Source of the DNA: Thiotrichaceae bacterium
GTDB taxonomy: Bacteria > Pseudomonadota > Gammaproteobacteria > Thiotrichales > Thiotrichaceae
Length of the DNA: 40,006 nucleotides
Direction: 5' to 3'
Assembly (NCBI GenBank): GCA_015486375.1
Contig: WFRR01000018.1
Location: 1-40,006 of the forward strand
Shown here: positions 1 to 9,037 of the stretch, in pieces
Layout: every line of letters starts with the position of its first letter
How positions within the stretch are numbered: position 1 is the stretch's first letter
Notes under the pieces: model-generated
Told to the model about the DNA's origin: nothing
What the model saw: the letters and a program-made list of their open reading frames with translations, nothing else
Database searches by the model: none
Made by a program: the position numbers and the translations under genes

Positions 1-117
1 TCGACTGACTTTAAGTCAACTTTAAACTGTCTTTTAGACAGATAGCTTCTAGTCGGCTTTAGCCGAAACTGCGACTTTCAGTCGTAACCTGAAACTATGG
101 ACTTTAGTCCATAGTCG
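1..117. repeat. Cluster of short palindromes with a CTTTAG-like core
   Basis: Five small palindromes follow each other in about 110 bases: 6-18 (TGACTT-T-AAGTCA), 27-41 (CTGTC-TTTTA-GACAG), 53-66 (TCGGCT-TT-AGCCGA), 72-84 (CGAC-TTTCA-GTCG) and 95-114 (CTATGGACT-TT-AGTCCATAG, a perfect 9-bp stem). Stem sequences differ, but the centre is nearly constant (CTTT(C)AG or a close variant), so these are not copies of one unit but members of one pattern. The cluster ends exactly where the truncated ATPase reading frame begins. It looks like a small dispersed repeat that has replaced the 5' half of that gene, and it may continue beyond the left edge. Confidence 0.75.
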
Positions 118-953
118 TTGTTTTTAAAAAAAGATGATTATTATATACGAGAAGATTATCTTAGCTCGGGAGAGTACTTTGTTATTCACCTTTACAAGCT
201 GATACAAAAAAACCGAAAGCTAATAGTTATTGATGAAATTGATATTTCTTTAGACGCATCTGCTCAAGTAAAGCTTCTTGGTGAACTACGTGAATTTTGT
301 GAAAAACATAGAGTAAACATTCTATTCACAACCCAATCCAATCCCTTGCTCTAATGAAATCATTTTCCTCTCGGGGGCAAGAAAAGTTACATTATATGGA
401 TAATAATGATGGAATAATAACAATCCATAAAAAATCGTATAACTATGTTAAAAGTATACTTTATGGATTTAAAGGATGGGATAAATATATCTTAACAGAA
501 GATGAAATGCTTCAAAGCTACCTTCAGTTTGTATTAAAAGATGAACCTATACACAAGGAATATAAAATTATCTATATAGGTGGTTCGACCAATGTAGTAA
601 GTTTAATGAAAAGGAACAGTAAGGAGGAGTTTTTTTCCTGTACAGAGCATGTCATAAGTATTTTAGATGCTGACCAAAAAAATAAGGCCTATTGTAAAGA
701 CAATAATAATGTCTTTTATAGTCCATTTGATGATATAGAAAAACAGGTTTTCAAATATTATAAAAATGATGAATTCGAGTTTACTGTTGAGTTTCCAAAA
801 GGTATTAATGAAAATAAAAAACCTAAATCACTTTATAAGTCTATAAAAAAACATAGGTATATGTCTGATAATGAAATATTTGAATTTATAAATGATAGGA
901 ATAAAGAAGGGGTTGATACTTTCAAAAAGAGGCTGATTGAATTCCTTTCATAA
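115..953 (+). pseudogene. Decayed AAA ATPase with C-terminal TOPRIM-like domain (OLD-like), frameshifted and 5'-truncated
   Basis: Two adjoining frames (118-354 and 354-953) together read as the C-terminal part of an AAA ATPase fused to a nuclease-like domain. The first frame has a signature-like LSSGEYF, a Walker B strand (KLIVIDEID), a D-loop (SLDAS) and FTTQS. The expected LALMKSF continuation lies in the other frame. The break is explained by a 5-bp tandem duplication (AATCC AATCC, about 336-345): removing one copy restores TTQS-LALM. The second frame carries an acidic TEDE motif and LDAD after a hydrophobic strand, as in TOPRIM domains of OLD-family nucleases. The Walker A half is missing; a TAG at 112-114 and the palindrome cluster lie where it should be. 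OLD-like proteins often act in phage defence, so this is probably a dead defence gene. The family call is by motif only. Confidence 0.7.
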
Positions 954-1250
954 ACTATAGTAAAATTTGTTTTGTATACATGCAGCGATCAAAAAAAATC
1001 AAGCAGACGGGTAAAAGCGTATTTTGGCGTTAGATTTATATGTAGGAATAAGTATAATTTTGTAAAAAGGTCGTTGTTTTCCCTGAGAAGTAAAACCTAA
1101 TTTTGTGACCTTGTCACTTTTACAATGAGAATATGAGAATATGAGAACACTTAATTTTAATATAACAAGACATCAAAATACTCAATTAATTTTTACTTGA
1201 ATTAGTCTATATTAACAATTCATCAACCAATATATTAAAGGAAGAATATT
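954..1250. other. AT-rich intergenic stretch with a small tandem repeat
   Basis: No credible gene is visible between the two broken genes. The stretch contains an 8-bp unit ATGAGAAT repeated at 1125-1132 and 1133-1140, with a third copy at 1141-1148 ending in C. A perfect small palindrome, GTGAC-CTT-GTCAC, lies at 1105-1117. A good ribosome binding site (AAAGGAAG, about 1237-1244) near the right end belongs to the following broken SRPBCC gene. I see no tRNA or other structured RNA. Confidence 0.6.
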
Positions 1251-1689
1251 ATCGCTACTATTTTTAGAAGTTCTATGCTCAACGCATCCATTAATCAGGT
1301 ATGGAATAAAATACATGATTTCAATTCCTTACCTGATTGGCATCCTGTTTCTGTCAATAGTAATATTGAAAACAATGAGCCAAGTGACAAAATAGGATGT
1401 ATTAGAAATTTCGACCATCAAGGATGGGGGAAATATAAGAGAAAGGTTATTAGCTCTAAGTGATACAGAGCATCTGTGTACCTATACCATTCTTGAATCT
1501 CCATTCCCAATAGAGAATTATGTAGCCACTCTACGCTTGATCCCTATAACAGAGGGTGATCGCACATATATTGAATGGACAGCAGAGTTTAATTGTTCTC
1601 AACAAGATGAGGAAAGTTTAATTGAGAATATCGGTGATGGTGTTTTTCAAGCTGGATTTGATGCATTAAAGGATATTTTAGGCAGTTAA
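1251..1689 (+). pseudogene. Broken SRPBCC (polyketide cyclase/START-like) family gene
   Basis: Two frames form one SRPBCC-type lipid-pocket protein. The first (to 1463) reads ATIFRSSMLNASINQVWNKI then DFNSLPDWHP; the second, from about 1423, reads DGGNIRERLLALSDTEH, then TYTILESPFPIENY and IEWTAEF, and ends DALKDILGS with TAA at 1687-1689. One surplus G at 1422/1423 causes the shift: without it CAA-GAT-GGG-GGA-AAT gives the family-like QDGGN. The start also seems lost. The codon expected to be Met, seven bases after AAGGAAG, is ATC at 1251-1253, and the next in-frame ATG (1275) is inside the first strand. With two lesions this is most likely a pseudogene. A sequencing error could explain the indel but would not explain the ATC as easily. 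Confidence 0.75.
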
Positions 1690-1737
1690 AAATTTAGATC
1701 TAATGCACTACCAAAAAAACAATAAGGAGAGAGTTCA

Positions 1738-2238
1738 TTGAAAAAAATAATATTATTAATACTTTGTTTGTCCATGCTTATTTCTGCATGTACAAAAAAT
1801 TCTGGAGAAGGGGGTAAAGAAAAGTTATCAAATACGAGTGATAGTGTTACTCCTACTAAAAATAAGATGTGTTTCGAAAATATTTCAACATATAAAGATT
1901 CAGGTCATACTTATTCAGATGTATTAACAATAGTGATTAATATAAATGGAGATAAAGTGACTGGATATCATGACTGGATTCCAGCAGAAAAAGATGCAAA
2001 TACAGGTACTTTTATTGGAAGTATTAATAAAGAGGGTATTATTGAGGTAATACAGACAGTTTCAGGAGAAGGTGAGACTTATAAAGATAAAATCCATTTT
2101 AAAATGGCTAAAAATCAAATATATGAAAGATGGCAAGAATCTTTAGATAAAAAAGATGGGGTTTATATCAATCCTTCTTGGGGAGATCCTATATCTCAAG
2201 TTGACTGCAATAAACTATATAAGTCAGTATCTAACTAG
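1738..2238 (+). CDS. Small hypothetical lipoprotein
   Basis: This 166-residue protein has a lipoprotein signal: a basic MKK start, a hydrophobic stretch and LISAC with the lipidated cysteine at residue 18. It is therefore probably anchored in a membrane, facing the periplasm. The mature part is hydrophilic and rich in K, D, S and T, with alternating beta-like segments (LTIVININGDKVTGY, GTFIGSINKEGIIEVI), and ends near a cysteine (VDCNKLY). I do not recognise a family. The start is TTG at 1738, chosen because AAGGAGAG at 1724-1731 lies six bases before it and the signal peptide begins there. Codon use is as AT-rich as in the two broken genes before it, so it belongs to the same accessory stretch, but its frame is intact. 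Confidence 0.7.
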   Translation: MKKIILLILCLSMLISACTKNSGEGGKEKLSNTSDSVTPTKNKMCFENISTYKDSGHTYSDVLTIVININGDKVTGYHDWIPAEKDANTGTFIGSINKEGIIEVIQTVSGEGETYKDKIHFKMAKNQIYERWQESLDKKDGVYINPSWGDPISQVDCNKLYKSVSN

Positions 2239-2337
2239 GTATACAGAAAAATTTTGGAAAAAATGAAATTATTACTGAGTTTAGAAAAAATTTTATTAAA
2301 TATATCTTTAAGAGTATAAAAGAATAGGTAGACTAAA

Positions 2338-2364
2338 TCCGTTTTATATTATAAATAAAACGGA
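2338..2364. terminator. Hairpin between the lipoprotein gene and secA
   Basis: A perfect 10-bp inverted repeat (TCCGTTTTAT at 2338-2347 and ATAAAACGGA at 2355-2364) surrounds a 7-base loop. It lies between two convergent genes, 24 bases from the secA stop codon. The A/T-rich arms give U-rich tails in both directions, so it may terminate transcription from both sides, although there is no long T tract after the stem. Confidence 0.5.
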
Positions 2365-2387
2365 CTCAATCTTTAACTTTCGTATTA

Positions 2388-5138
2388 CTAGGTTAATTTA
2401 CCGTGACATTGCTTATATTTCTTACCTGAACCACAAGGACAAGGTTCATTGCGACCCACTTTATCCACAGGACGGCGATAAGGTTGTTCTGAAGCATCAT
2501 CCCCTGTTTGCTCGGCTTCTGGTGCGGCATCATCGGTTAAGATATTACCGCTCTCAGCATGAGAAAATTGCATATCTTGAGGATTTTGCGGGTGCTGCTG
2601 TTCAATTGTTTCAACTTCTTCAGGTTGAGTAATTTCAATTTTAGCAATAAAGCTAATCACTTCATGTTTAACCCGTTCCAGTAAGGACTCGAACATTTCA
2701 AATGCTTCACGTTTATATTCTTGCTTAGGGTTCTTTTGTGCATAACCTCGTAAGCCAACGCTTTGACGTAAATAATCCATTGCTGACAGGTGTTCTTTCC
2801 ACTGTGAATCCAAAACATGCAACATCACATCCCGTTCTAATCGACGCATTTGTTCAGAACTAATCAGGGTTTCTTTGCTCGCTAAGGTTTCTTTCACTTC
2901 CGTCTGAATACGTTCACGGATGCTGTCTTCAAATAAACTATCGTCTTTATCTAACCATGCTTGTACAGATATTTGAATCGCAAATTCTGCTAGTAAGGCT
3001 TTCTCTAAGCCTTCAATATTCCACTGTTCATCAATACTGCCGACAGGAATAAAGTCAGAAACGGTTTCATTAACGACATCTTCACGAATCGCTTCAATCG
3101 TTTCAGCAATATCTTCTGATTCTAATAACTCAAATCGTTGTTCATAAACTACTTTACGTTGGTCATTGGCAACATCATCATATTCTAGTAAGTTTTTACG
3201 AATATCATAGTTATGGGTTTCAACCTTACGTTGGGCATTTTCAATTGAACGCGATACAATTTTAGCTTCAATCGCCTGCCCTTTTTCCATGCCTAAACGC
3301 TGCATAATGGCTTTAACGCGATCTGAAGCAAAAATCCGCATTAAGCTATCTTCCATTGAAAGGAAGAAGCGTGAAGAACCAGGATCACCCTGACGACCTG
3401 AACGCCCGCGTAATTGGTTATCGACTCGACGCGATTCATGTCGTTCTGTACCGATAATATGCAGTCCACCTGCGGCTAATACATCATCATGACGTTTTTG
3501 CCATGCTTCTTTTGTCTCTGAAATTTTGATCGCACTAGCATCGTCACCCAGTACATTGAGTTCAGCTTCAAGGCTACCGCCTAAAACAATATCGGTGCCT
3601 CGTCCTGCCATATTGGTGGCGATGGTGATACTGCCTGCACGCCCTGCATTTTCAATAATATGCGCTTCACGCTTATGTTGTTTTGCATTCAGGACTTCGT
3701 GCTTAATTGACATTTTATTCAATAAGTTCGAAAGCAATTCAGAACTATCAATCGATGCTGTACCGACTAAAACAGGTTGTTTTTTATCAATACAATATTG
3801 AATTTCTTTAGCGATAGCATTGTATTTTTCGCCTGTGGTTAAATAGACTAAATCATTGCCATCTTCTCGAATCATGGGTTTATTGGTCGGAATAACCACT
3901 ACTTCTAAACCATAAATATCTTGTAATTCAAAGGCTTCAGTATCGGCTGTTCCCGTCATACCTGATAATTTATTATAAATACGGAAATAGTTTTGGAAGG
4001 TAATCGAAGCCATTGTCTGGCTTTCTGCTTGAATCTCAACCTCTTCCTTCGCTTCAACTGCTTGATGTAAACCTTCAGACCAACGTCGTCCGGGCATCGT
4101 ACGTCCTGTAAATTCATCAACAATAATGATCTCGCCATTTTTGATAATGTAATCAACATTTAAGGTAAAGAGGGTATGTGCGCGTAAGGCGGCGACCAGA
4201 TGGTGCAAAATAATAACGCTATTACTATCAAATAAACTTTGATCAGGTTTCAATACGCCAATATCTTGCAACATACGTTCTGAGCGTTCTTGACCACGCT
4301 CGGTTAAGAATACTTGTTTGGATTTTTCATCAACGGTAAAATCACCTTCATCTTCAGGTGCAACCACCACATCTTTGGTTTCTTCAACTTCTTGACGTTC
4401 TAATTTTGGAATAATGGTATTGAGAACAATATATAAATCTGAAGAGCCGTCACTCTGTCCTGAGATAATTAAAGGCGTACGTGCCTCATCAATCAAAATA
4501 GAATCGACTTCATCAATAATCGTGAAGTTTAAAGCACGCTGTACCCGTTCTTCTTTGGCAAATACCATATTATCGCGTAGATAATCAAAGCCAAATTCAT
4601 TATTAGTACCGTAAGTGATATCCGCGTTGTAAGCCGTTTGACGTTGTTCCTGATTTAAACCTGAAATAATAATACCAGTGGATAAACCTAAAAAGCTGTA
4701 CAGTTTAGATAGACCATTCGCATCACGTTGAGCAAGGTAATCATTGACGGTAATAACATGTACGCCTTTTTCTGACAATGCATTGAGATAGGCAGCCAGT
4801 GTGGCGACCAAGGTTTTACCTTCACCTGTTTTCATCTCGGCAATCTTGCCTTCATGCAGTACCATGCCACCAATCATTTGCACATCATAATGACGCATAC
4901 CTAAGGTACGTTTGGATGCTTCTCGTACCACGGCAAATGCTTCAGAGAGTAAATCATCTAAACTTTCATCAGCCTTTAAACGTTCTTTAAAATGAGCCGT
5001 TTTTGCTTTTAATTGATCATCACTGAGTTGAATATATTCTTCTTCTAGCGCATTTATGTTTTTGACTTTTTTTGCGAAGCTTTTTACAAGTCGATCATTG
5101 CGACTTCCAAATATTTTTTTGGTTATTGCACCAAGCAT
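2388..5138 (-). CDS. secA: Preprotein translocase ATPase SecA
   Basis: SecA is the motor that pushes unfolded preproteins through the SecYEG channel, in the cytoplasm and at the inner membrane. The protein has 916 residues (about 900 is usual). Visible parts are the Walker A motif MKTGEGKT near residue 105, the Walker B/DEAD-like [19 protein letters not shown], the preprotein-binding and scaffold regions, the second motor domain with [10 protein letters not shown] and [17 protein letters not shown], and a C-terminal zinc-binding tail [14 protein letters not shown], which also binds SecB. The start ATG has GAGGAT a few bases upstream. The gene follows the M23 peptidase gene on the same strand at 63 bases, the usual arrangement downstream of lpxC in several gammaproteobacteria. 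Confidence 0.98.
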   Translation of the reverse strand: MLGAITKKIFGSRNDRLVKSFAKKVKNINALEEEYIQLSDDQLKAKTAHFKERLKADESLDDLLSEAFAVVREASKRTLGMRHYDVQMIGGMVLHEGKIAEMKTGEGKTLVATLAAYLNALSEKGVHVITVNDYLAQRDANGLSKLYSFLGLSTGIIISGLNQEQRQTAYNADITYGTNNEFGFDYLRDNMVFAKEERVQRALNFTIIDEVDSILIDEARTPLIISGQSDGSSDLYIVLNTIIPKLERQEVEETKDVVVAPEDEGDFTVDEKSKQVFLTERGQERSERMLQDIGVLKPDQSLFDSNSVIILHHLVAALRAHTLFTLNVDYIIKNGEIIIVDEFTGRTMPGRRWSEGLHQAVEAKEEVEIQAESQTMASITFQNYFRIYNKLSGMTGTADTEAFELQDIYGLEVVVIPTNKPMIREDGNDLVYLTTGEKYNAIAKEIQYCIDKKQPVLVGTASIDSSELLSNLLNKMSIKHEVLNAKQHKREAHIIENAGRAGSITIATNMAGRGTDIVLGGSLEAELNVLGDDASAIKISETKEAWQKRHDDVLAAGGLHIIGTERHESRRVDNQLRGRSGRQGDPGSSRFFLSMEDSLMRIFASDRVKAIMQRLGMEKGQAIEAKIVSRSIENAQRKVETHNYDIRKNLLEYDDVANDQRKVVYEQRFELLESEDIAETIEAIREDVVNETVSDFIPVGSIDEQWNIEGLEKALLAEFAIQISVQAWLDKDDSLFEDSIRERIQTEVKETLASKETLISSEQMRRLERDVMLHVLDSQWKEHLSAMDYLRQSVGLRGYAQKNPKQEYKREAFEMFESLLERVKHEVISFIAKIEITQPEEVETIEQQHPQNPQDMQFSHAESGNILTDDAAPEAEQTGDDASEQPYRRPVDKVGRNEPCPCGSGKKYKQCHGKLT

Positions 5139-5159
5139 AGTATCCTCATTTACGGATTA

Positions 5160-5183
5160 AAGAATGCTGATAAAATCATTCTT
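5160..5183 (-). other. Hairpin in the leader of secA
   Basis: A 7-bp inverted repeat (AAGAATG at 5160-5166, CATTCTT at 5177-5183) with a 10-base loop lies between the end of the M23 gene and the start of secA, both on the minus strand. No T tract follows it, so it is a weak terminator at best. It could mark an mRNA processing or leader structure before secA. Confidence 0.35.
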
Positions 5184-5201
5184 AGTAGTATTAGTTATGT
5201 A

Positions 5202-6164
5202 TTATTTCTTTTTTAAAAACTGGCTAAGATACTTTGACGGGTCAATTTGCGTACCATTTTGTAAAATTTCCAAGTGTAAATGTGGCCCTGTCGAACGTCC
5301 TGTGCTGCCTGCTAAAGCAATTAAATCACCTTTCTTAACCAATGCACCTATCTCGATCTTAAATTCACTTAAGTGACCGTAACGACTGACAAGCCCATTA
5401 CCATGATCGACTTCAACTGCATTACCGTATCCCCCTTTGCGTCCGACAAAAGAAATTACGCCAACAGCCACACTGTATATCGGTGTACCCGTTTTGGCAG
5501 CAAAATCGATCCCACGGTGCATACGGCTGCGTCCATTAAATGGATCACGACGATAACCATAGGAGGAAGAGACATAACCTTGGGCGACAGGTTTACCAGA
5601 AGGTTTCACTTCTTCATCAAGTAGGCGACCTTGTATAATCTTTGACATACCCGTCATCATTTTTTGTTCATTCGAGAGGACGCTTTCTAATTGCATTACA
5701 CTCTTCATTAAGCCTGCGGCGGTTGAAGTATCTTCAAAATTTCCAAACTCGTCAGGGCCACCTTGCCCCGGTTTAATATCAAAGTTAAATTCGTTTGAGT
5801 CCAGCTTTGCCATTTTAACTACACGCATACCTAAAGCCCGTAAGCGATAGGTTTCTGCTTCTAATTCACCCAGTTTTTTGGTCAGTGCATCCACATCAAC
5901 GGTATAGTTTGAATATTTTTGTTTGATTTGTTTAACCGTTAACATTTGTTGTTCTAATGCGGTTAATATTTTGCTGGTTTCTTGTTCAGAAAGTTGGCTT
6001 TGTTGCGGAGTATTCTCAAGTTGATATAAACCTAAAATTTGATTAATGGATAGACCGCCAATCAATAATGCCACAAGGAATGCGGGAACAATGAGGTGTG
6101 TCCACGGATTTAAGCAAAACGAGGCTCTACGCGAGCCGTCCTGACTCAGGCATATAACTTTCAT
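5202..6164 (-). CDS. Membrane-anchored M23 family metallopeptidase
   Basis: The 320-residue protein has a cytoplasmic N-terminus, one transmembrane helix (about 22-42), a coiled-coil region (about 50-120) and a C-terminal LytM/M23 domain (about 195-310). The zinc site is complete: H216 and D220 in MHRGIDF, and H297 in GPHLHLE, with H295 and the RYGHL motif also present. It can therefore be an active endopeptidase that cuts peptide cross-links of peptidoglycan, unlike the inactive EnvC/NlpD-type activators. The anchor plus coiled coil resembles MepM-like and DipM-like envelope proteins. The start ATG is supported by AGGAGAG upstream. It lies between secA and the divergent dciA gene, a conserved neighbourhood. 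Confidence 0.9.
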   Translation of the reverse strand: MKVICLSQDGSRRASFCLNPWTHLIVPAFLVALLIGGLSINQILGLYQLENTPQQSQLSEQETSKILTALEQQMLTVKQIKQKYSNYTVDVDALTKKLGELEAETYRLRALGMRVVKMAKLDSNEFNFDIKPGQGGPDEFGNFEDTSTAAGLMKSVMQLESVLSNEQKMMTGMSKIIQGRLLDEEVKPSGKPVAQGYVSSSYGYRRDPFNGRSRMHRGIDFAAKTGTPIYSVAVGVISFVGRKGGYGNAVEVDHGNGLVSRYGHLSEFKIEIGALVKKGDLIALAGSTGRSTGPHLHLEILQNGTQIDPSKYLSQFLKKK

Positions 6165-6194
6165 TGAATCTCTCCTGTTAAAGCACGATAATTG

Positions 6195-6222
6195 TTGTGA
6201 TAGCGTTTAACATCTTTATAAT
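6195..6222 (+). promoter_or_regulatory. Sigma-70-type promoter for dciA
   Basis: TTGTGA (6195-6200), a 16-base spacer and a perfect TATAAT (6217-6222) lie 23 bases before the ATG of the DUF721 gene, leaving a leader of roughly 15-20 bases. Position, direction and sequence all fit a promoter for the plus-strand gene. Confidence 0.65.
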
Positions 6223-6245
6223 TTCCATTAAAATTTGGTGTCATT

Positions 6246-6695
6246 ATGAAAAAAATTAGTTCATATACCCCCAGTAATATTACCGAAGGGCTTCAACAGC
6301 TGGATGAGTTGCAGAATAGTATGCGTCCGTTATTGTCTATACCGACTGAAAGTAAAGACATTCAGTTTTGGCCAGTCTGTTCAAAGCGACAGTTAACAGT
6401 TTTTACGAATAGCCAAATGTTGGCAACACAAATGCAATATCAAAAAAGTAAACTCCTTGCTCACTTAAATAAACTTCACCAGTTTAACTTAAACGGCATC
6501 AATATTAGATTGATTCCAACTAAAATAGCAAGTGAAACGATTAAAAAACAGTCAAATAATTTGTCTGTTGATCAAAATAAAATTCGCAAACCTGTCAGTC
6601 AAAAAGCAGTGGATGAGATGATTTTTGAAGCCAATAATATTGAAGATGATGAAATGCGCCAATTACTTAAAGATATTGCGAATGATAGAATCTAG
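6246..6695 (+). CDS. dciA: DciA-like protein (DUF721), putative replicative helicase loader
   Basis: The 149-residue protein has the DUF721 pattern: an N-terminal helical LQQLDELQNSMRPLL, then a KH-like fold with LTVFTNSQMLATQMQYQKSK and LLAHLNK followed by a short strand NGINIRLIP. The tail is acidic and helical (EANNIEDDEMRQLLKDIA). DUF721 proteins (DciA) bind and help load the DnaB helicase in bacteria that lack DnaC or DnaI. That role is family knowledge; here it is supported by sequence pattern and by position, since DUF721 genes commonly sit between lpxC and secA in proteobacteria. It is alone on the plus strand among minus-strand genes and has its own promoter, so it is regulated apart from secA and lpxC. 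Confidence 0.75.
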   Translation: MKKISSYTPSNITEGLQQLDELQNSMRPLLSIPTESKDIQFWPVCSKRQLTVFTNSQMLATQMQYQKSKLLAHLNKLHQFNLNGINIRLIPTKIASETIKKQSNNLSVDQNKIRKPVSQKAVDEMIFEANNIEDDEMRQLLKDIANDRI

Positions 6696-6704
6696 TATCA
6701 ATAA

Positions 6705-7613
6705 TTATGCCCAAGCTAAACCATCGATATAACGTACAGGAGCAGATTGTTGATCAAACGTAACGATTTCCCATGCCTGTTGATTTAATAGCAGTTCTCG
6801 TACTAATAAATTATTAATCGCATGACCTGATTTATGTCCGTGAAATGCACCAATAATGCCATAGCCTAAGGTGTATAAATCACCGATTGCATCCAGTATT
6901 TTATGTTTTACAAACTCATCTTTATAACGCAAGCCTGAAGGGTTGAGTACTTTATATTCATCTAAAACCACGGCATTATCTAAGCTGCCCCCTAAACCGA
7001 GGTTTTTTGAACGTAGATATTCAACATCACGCATAAAACCAAAGGTACGCGCTCGACTGATTTCATCAACATAAGAGTTATTAGCGAAGTCTAAACAGAG
7101 ATATTGTTGGGTTTCATTAACGATAGGGTGATTGAAATTAATTTCAAAAGAAGCAGAGAAGCCATTATAGGGTTGTAAGCTTGCCCAACTATCGCCTTTT
7201 GAATAAGTGATTTTTTCTTTAATACGAATAAATTTTTTCAGATTGTTTTGTTCTTTAATCCCAGCAGAAAGAATTAAGTAAACAAAGGGAGCAGAGCTAC
7301 CGTCTAAAATAGGAATTTCTTCAGCATTGAGGTCAATATAGATATTATCAATACCTAAACCTGCTAAGGCAGAAAGTAAATGCTCAATGGTTGATACTTT
7401 TACCGTATCTTTGACTAAAGTGGTACTGAGTACCGTTTCACCCACCATTGTCGGCGATACCTTAATTTCTACAGGTTCATCTAAATCTAAGCGATAAAAT
7501 ACAATGCCTGTATTTGCTGCTGCGGGACGCAGACGCATTGAAACTTTTTTTCCAGAATGGAGACCAACACCCGAAGTTTCAATAACTTTTTTTATTGTTC
7601 TTTGTACTAACAA
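6705..7613 (-). CDS. lpxC: UDP-3-O-acyl-N-acetylglucosamine deacetylase LpxC
   Basis: LpxC removes acetate from UDP-3-O-acyl-GlcNAc, the committed step of lipid A synthesis in the cytoplasm. Zinc ligands are visible: the His of STIEHLLSAL and the His and Asp of KHKILDAIGDL. The catalytic region GAFHGHKSGHAIN is complete. I chose the TTG at 7613 as start, because MLVQRTIKK lines up with the start of known LpxC proteins and GGAG lies six bases upstream. A GTG at 7625 in the same frame would add four residues but has its own GGAG inside the coding region. The resulting length of about 302 residues is normal. It follows ftsZ at the end of the dcw cluster. Confidence 0.95.
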   Translation of the reverse strand: MLVQRTIKKVIETSGVGLHSGKKVSMRLRPAAANTGIVFYRLDLDEPVEIKVSPTMVGETVLSTTLVKDTVKVSTIEHLLSALAGLGIDNIYIDLNAEEIPILDGSSAPFVYLILSAGIKEQNNLKKFIRIKEKITYSKGDSWASLQPYNGFSASFEINFNHPIVNETQQYLCLDFANNSYVDEISRARTFGFMRDVEYLRSKNLGLGGSLDNAVVLDEYKVLNPSGLRYKDEFVKHKILDAIGDLYTLGYGIIGAFHGHKSGHAINNLLVRELLLNQQAWEIVTFDQQSAPVRYIDGLAWA

Positions 7614-7724
7614 GTTCAACTCCACAAATAAAAATAAATGGTGTATCTAATATAGGTTTATTTTTTGTAAAAATCTTAGTAACAACTAAATATGTATAAA
7701 GATACAGCAAAACATAATAATCTT

Positions 7725-7750
7725 ATCGTCATCCAATCGGGCATGACGAT
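7725..7750 (-). other. Hairpin between ftsZ and lpxC
   Basis: ATCGTCAT (7725-7732) and ATGACGAT (7743-7750) form a perfect 8-bp stem around a 10-base loop, 40 bases after the ftsZ stop on the minus strand. It could end or stabilise the ftsZ message before lpxC. The T-rich stretch after the stem (ATTATTATGTTTTG) is broken, so it would be a weak terminator. Confidence 0.4.
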
Positions 7751-7789
7751 GATATGAAAGCAGATGTTTTTTTCAGCATATTTAAGCCG

Positions 7790-8977
7790 TTAATCTGCTT
7801 GGTTTCTTAAAAAAGCAGGAATATCTAAAGAATCATATTGGGGCTTATTACTATTACTGGTAGCACCATAGCTACGCTCATTATTGACCACTATATTTTC
7901 AGCACCGACGGCTGTCTTTTGGGCGGGTTCTAATACCACAGGCTTTAAATGTGAACGCGTTTTAGCTCGTTGTTTTTGCTGTGTTTGTGCATTTAAGGTC
8001 TTAGCAAGTTCAATTTCTTCTTCTTCACGTAGACCTGTTGCTACCAGTGTTACCCGAATTTCATCACTCATTTCAGGATCAATAACCGTTCCGACGACTA
8101 CAATGGCATCATCAGACGCAAATTGACGTACGACTTCACCGACTTCGTCAAATTCGTTAATACCCATATCCATACCCGCAGTGATATTAACTAAAACACC
8201 TTGAGCACCCTGAAGATTGACATCTTCTAATAAAGGACTAGAAATGGCTTGTTCTGTGGCTTTTGTGGCACGATCATCACCTGATGCACTGCCTGAACCC
8301 ATCATTGCAACCCCCATATCGGTCATAACAGTTTTCACATCCGCGAAATCCACGTTAATCAAACCAGGGCGAGTAATAAGCTCTGAAATACCTTGTACTG
8401 CATCAAGTAACACATCATTGGCTGCTTTAAAGGCATCTAATAAAGTGACATTCTTACCTAATGAGGTCAGTAATTTTTGGTTAGGAATGGTAATTAAAGA
8501 ATCTACAGAATTACGCAGTTCCTCAATGCCCCCTTTCGCTGAACTCATACGCTTCGGGCCTTCAAATGGAAATGGGGTTGTCACAATAGCAACAGTTAAA
8601 ATACCCAATTCTTTTGCCATTTCTGCGACAACAGGAGCTGCACCCGTGCCTGTACCACCACCCATTCCAGCTGTAATAAAGAGCATATCTGTTCCCAGAA
8701 TAAGTTCTTTAATTCGTTCACGATCTTCTAAAGCCGATTCACGTCCAACTGCAGGGTCTGCCCCCGCACCTAAACCTTTCGTTAAGCTACTGCCTAACTG
8801 CAAAATTGTCTTTACACCTGAAGTTTCAAGTGCTTGTGCATCGGTATTTGCACAAATAAACTCAACGCCTTCAATACCTGCATCGACCATATTCTTGACG
8901 GCATTACCGCCTCCGCCGCCGACACCAACGACCTTGATATCAGCACCTTGTGCTTCATTATCCATTAATTCAAACAT
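7790..8977 (-). CDS. ftsZ: Cell division protein FtsZ
   Basis: FtsZ is the tubulin-like GTPase that forms the Z ring at midcell. The 395-residue protein starts with the glycine-rich [12 protein letters not shown], has the tubulin signature [13 protein letters not shown], and the T7 loop region with NVDFADVK. It then has a variable linker rich in Q, K, N and S, and a C-terminal peptide [14 protein letters not shown], which binds FtsA and ZipA. The start is supported by an AGGAGA-type site (AAAGGAGACAGGC) upstream. It lies 60 bases after ftsA, in the same direction. Confidence 0.99.
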   Translation of the reverse strand: MFELMDNEAQGADIKVVGVGGGGGNAVKNMVDAGIEGVEFICANTDAQALETSGVKTILQLGSSLTKGLGAGADPAVGRESALEDRERIKELILGTDMLFITAGMGGGTGTGAAPVVAEMAKELGILTVAIVTTPFPFEGPKRMSSAKGGIEELRNSVDSLITIPNQKLLTSLGKNVTLLDAFKAANDVLLDAVQGISELITRPGLINVDFADVKTVMTDMGVAMMGSGSASGDDRATKATEQAISSPLLEDVNLQGAQGVLVNITAGMDMGINEFDEVGEVVRQFASDDAIVVVGTVIDPEMSDEIRVTLVATGLREEEEIELAKTLNAQTQQKQRAKTRSHLKPVVLEPAQKTAVGAENIVVNNERSYGATSNSNKPQYDSLDIPAFLRNQAD

Positions 8978-9037
8978 GCCTGTCTCCTTTACAAATTTAT
9001 AATAGCCTTAATCATGCAACGCAATCATTTGCAAAGG

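Noticed and set aside
1-117. A CRISPR array at the left edge
   Set aside because: The units are not identical, have no constant spacing and no spacers of 30 or more bases.
8217-9002. A 261-codon plus-strand frame opposite ftsZ
   Set aside because: It is a shadow of ftsZ, low in complexity (Ser, Pro, Ala) and without a ribosome binding site.
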